Positions 5,445 through 6,520 of a DNA stretch of 6,520 nt are shown one piece after another. The stretch comes from Deltaproteobacteria bacterium. GTDB lineage: Bacteria > Desulfobacterota > Desulfarculia > Adiutricales > Adiutricaceae. How positions within the stretch are numbered: position 1 is the stretch's first letter; every line of letters begins with the position of its first letter. Under the pieces are notes generated by a model. The model was given only the letters and a program-made list of their open reading frames with translations. It was not told where the DNA came from and did not search any database. The stretch is taken from NCBI GenBank assembly GCA_031288745.1, contig JAITQT010000262.1, positions 1 to 6,520 of the forward strand, given 5' to 3'. The position numbers were made by a program, and so were the translations under genes.

Positions 5445-6520
5445 TTAGGCCAGCTCAAAATTCAGCTCAGGGTACTTCTTGAGCCGTCTCATCCACTTTG
5501 AGGCGTTCTCTTGACCATCAATTCTTCGAGATTCACGTTAGGGTCTTTATACGGCTCTTTACGGGTGAGCATATGGTAGATAACCTGGAACGTCTTGTTG
5601 CCTATAGCCACTATGGCCTTCTTGAATCCTAACCTAAGGTGGATGCTCTCCCACTTATGCTTGAAATAGCAATTTTTCGTTTTCGCCGCCGCCCAGCCAG
5701 CCTCGCCAGACACCCTTTTAAGACGTACGTTGCCGTGCTTAGTCTTGCCGCTACGCTTCTACCCAGCGGACTCGTTGTTGCCTGGACTCAACCCGGCCCA
5801 ACTGGACAAGGCCTTCGCGGATCTAAAGTTAGATACGCTGCTTACCAGCTCGGCCAGGATAATCATGATAGCGATGCGTGATACTCCGGGGAGGGTAGTT
5901 AGGCGCATGAGGTCCTCCTCGTGACCGATCTTACAAATCCCGCTCGAGTTTATCATCAAGTTCCGCGATACGTGCGTCGAGCCAAGCGAGCGTATCCACC
6001 TCCATTTTGAGCCTGAACTTGAGTGGCTCGGACATGGTGCCCGAGAGGGTGTCCAACAGCTTCTGCCTCGGAGTTTTCAGACGCCAATCAAGCGCGCACT
6101 CTATACTTTTTATGATAACTTTTGGGCAGTCTTCAGCCAGCAGCTCGCTAACAATGACCAGGCCAGTCTTTCCGAAGACATCGGTGACGATCTGGGACAC
6201 GTTGAACCCGCCTTTGACGTAGAGCCCTTTCGAACCTGTTCTTAAGTCGGGCCTTTTCCTCCACGAAGTCCTGCCGCATACGGGCCAACTCCCGTACCTC
6301 TTCGTACTCCTTGGGAAGGATCCTACTGTGGCGGATGAGGTCGAACCTGGCGATGTTGGCCAGCCATCTAGAATCCCCGATATCGGTCTGGTGCCCCGGA
6401 GCATTCTTGATTTCGTGGGCGTTGCCCACTACCACGTTCAAACCAGCTTCGCTGAGCCGGTAGAACGTCTCCGCCCAGTAGATGCCAGTGCTCTCCATGA
6501 GCACCATTTCAACCTTACTT
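5445..6520 (-). pseudogene. IS110-family transposase, frameshifted, 5' end beyond window
   Basis: Read leftward from the window edge, the protein pieces follow the IS110 order. The DEDD nuclease part includes VLMESTGIYW (E near 6493), then NAHEIKNAPGHQTDIGD with its Asp residues, then a coiled-coil stretch (ARLKNRFE). After a frame change near 6220 comes VSQIVTDVFGKTGL, and after another near 5940 the C-terminal domain (RLTTLPGVSRIA, then LSSWAGLSPGNNESAG). An in-frame TAG at 5759-5761 follows directly where Lys is usual. The same frame then resumes (KRSGKTKHGNVRL and SGEAGWAAAKTKN), and a third frame change near 5511 leads into SKWMRRLKKYPELNFELA with a TAA at 5445-5447. Three frameshifts and a nonsense codon make it inactive. 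The first catalytic Asp region lies off the window. Its higher GC content than the surrounding sequence suggests a later arrival. Confidence 0.9.

Noticed and set aside
5759..5761. In-frame TAG in the IS110 gene as pyrrolysine or programmed readthrough
   Set aside because: The same gene has three frameshifts, so a plain nonsense mutation in a dead gene is the simpler reading.
5639..5924. Open frames on the + strand within the IS110 region
   Set aside because: They overlap the clearly recognisable - strand transposase and have no family resemblance of their own.

Overview
The window looks like a piece of a Gram-negative chromosome that is decaying. Four intact genes, all on the + strand (pssA-type phosphatidylserine synthase, a SPOR-domain membrane protein, a class I fumarase/tartrate dehydratase alpha subunit and an iron-sulfur flavoprotein), fill only about half of the sequence. 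The rest is AT-rich spacer, inverted repeats and broken transposase genes. A SPOR protein and a PS synthase point to a Gram-negative, and an oxygen-sensitive class I hydratase next to an Isf-type flavoprotein points to an anaerobe. I lean, by inference only, to a deltaproteobacterial (Desulfobacterota-like) lineage with a shrinking, perhaps host-associated, genome.

Layout. Bases 1-778 carry no recognisable gene. They hold a long inverted repeat (432-570) and an AT-rich dyad just upstream of pssA. pssA (779-1654) is followed by a 302-base T-rich spacer containing a direct repeat. The SPOR gene (1957-3033) and the fumarase alpha gene (3038-3877) are four bases apart and look co-transcribed. The fumarase beta gene that normally follows is absent. 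In its place lies a 56-bp element made almost entirely of two perfect 23-bp inverted repeats, flanked exactly by a 7-bp direct repeat (TCTCTTA), which is the signature of a tiny transposed element. The flavoprotein gene (4107-4742) comes next.

From 4743 to the end the window is a transposon graveyard. It holds a 3' fragment of an IS4-superfamily (IS1634-like) transposase on the + strand, a small degenerate transposase-like fragment on the - strand, and an IS110-family transposase on the - strand that runs off the right edge and carries three frameshifts and an internal amber codon.

Functionally, PS synthase serves phospholipid synthesis, the SPOR protein probably binds septal peptidoglycan, the alpha subunit would need a partner encoded elsewhere to interconvert fumarate and malate (or act on tartrate), and the flavoprotein is a probable electron carrier. 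I saw no CRISPR array, tRNA or rRNA, and nothing that amounts to a defence system.
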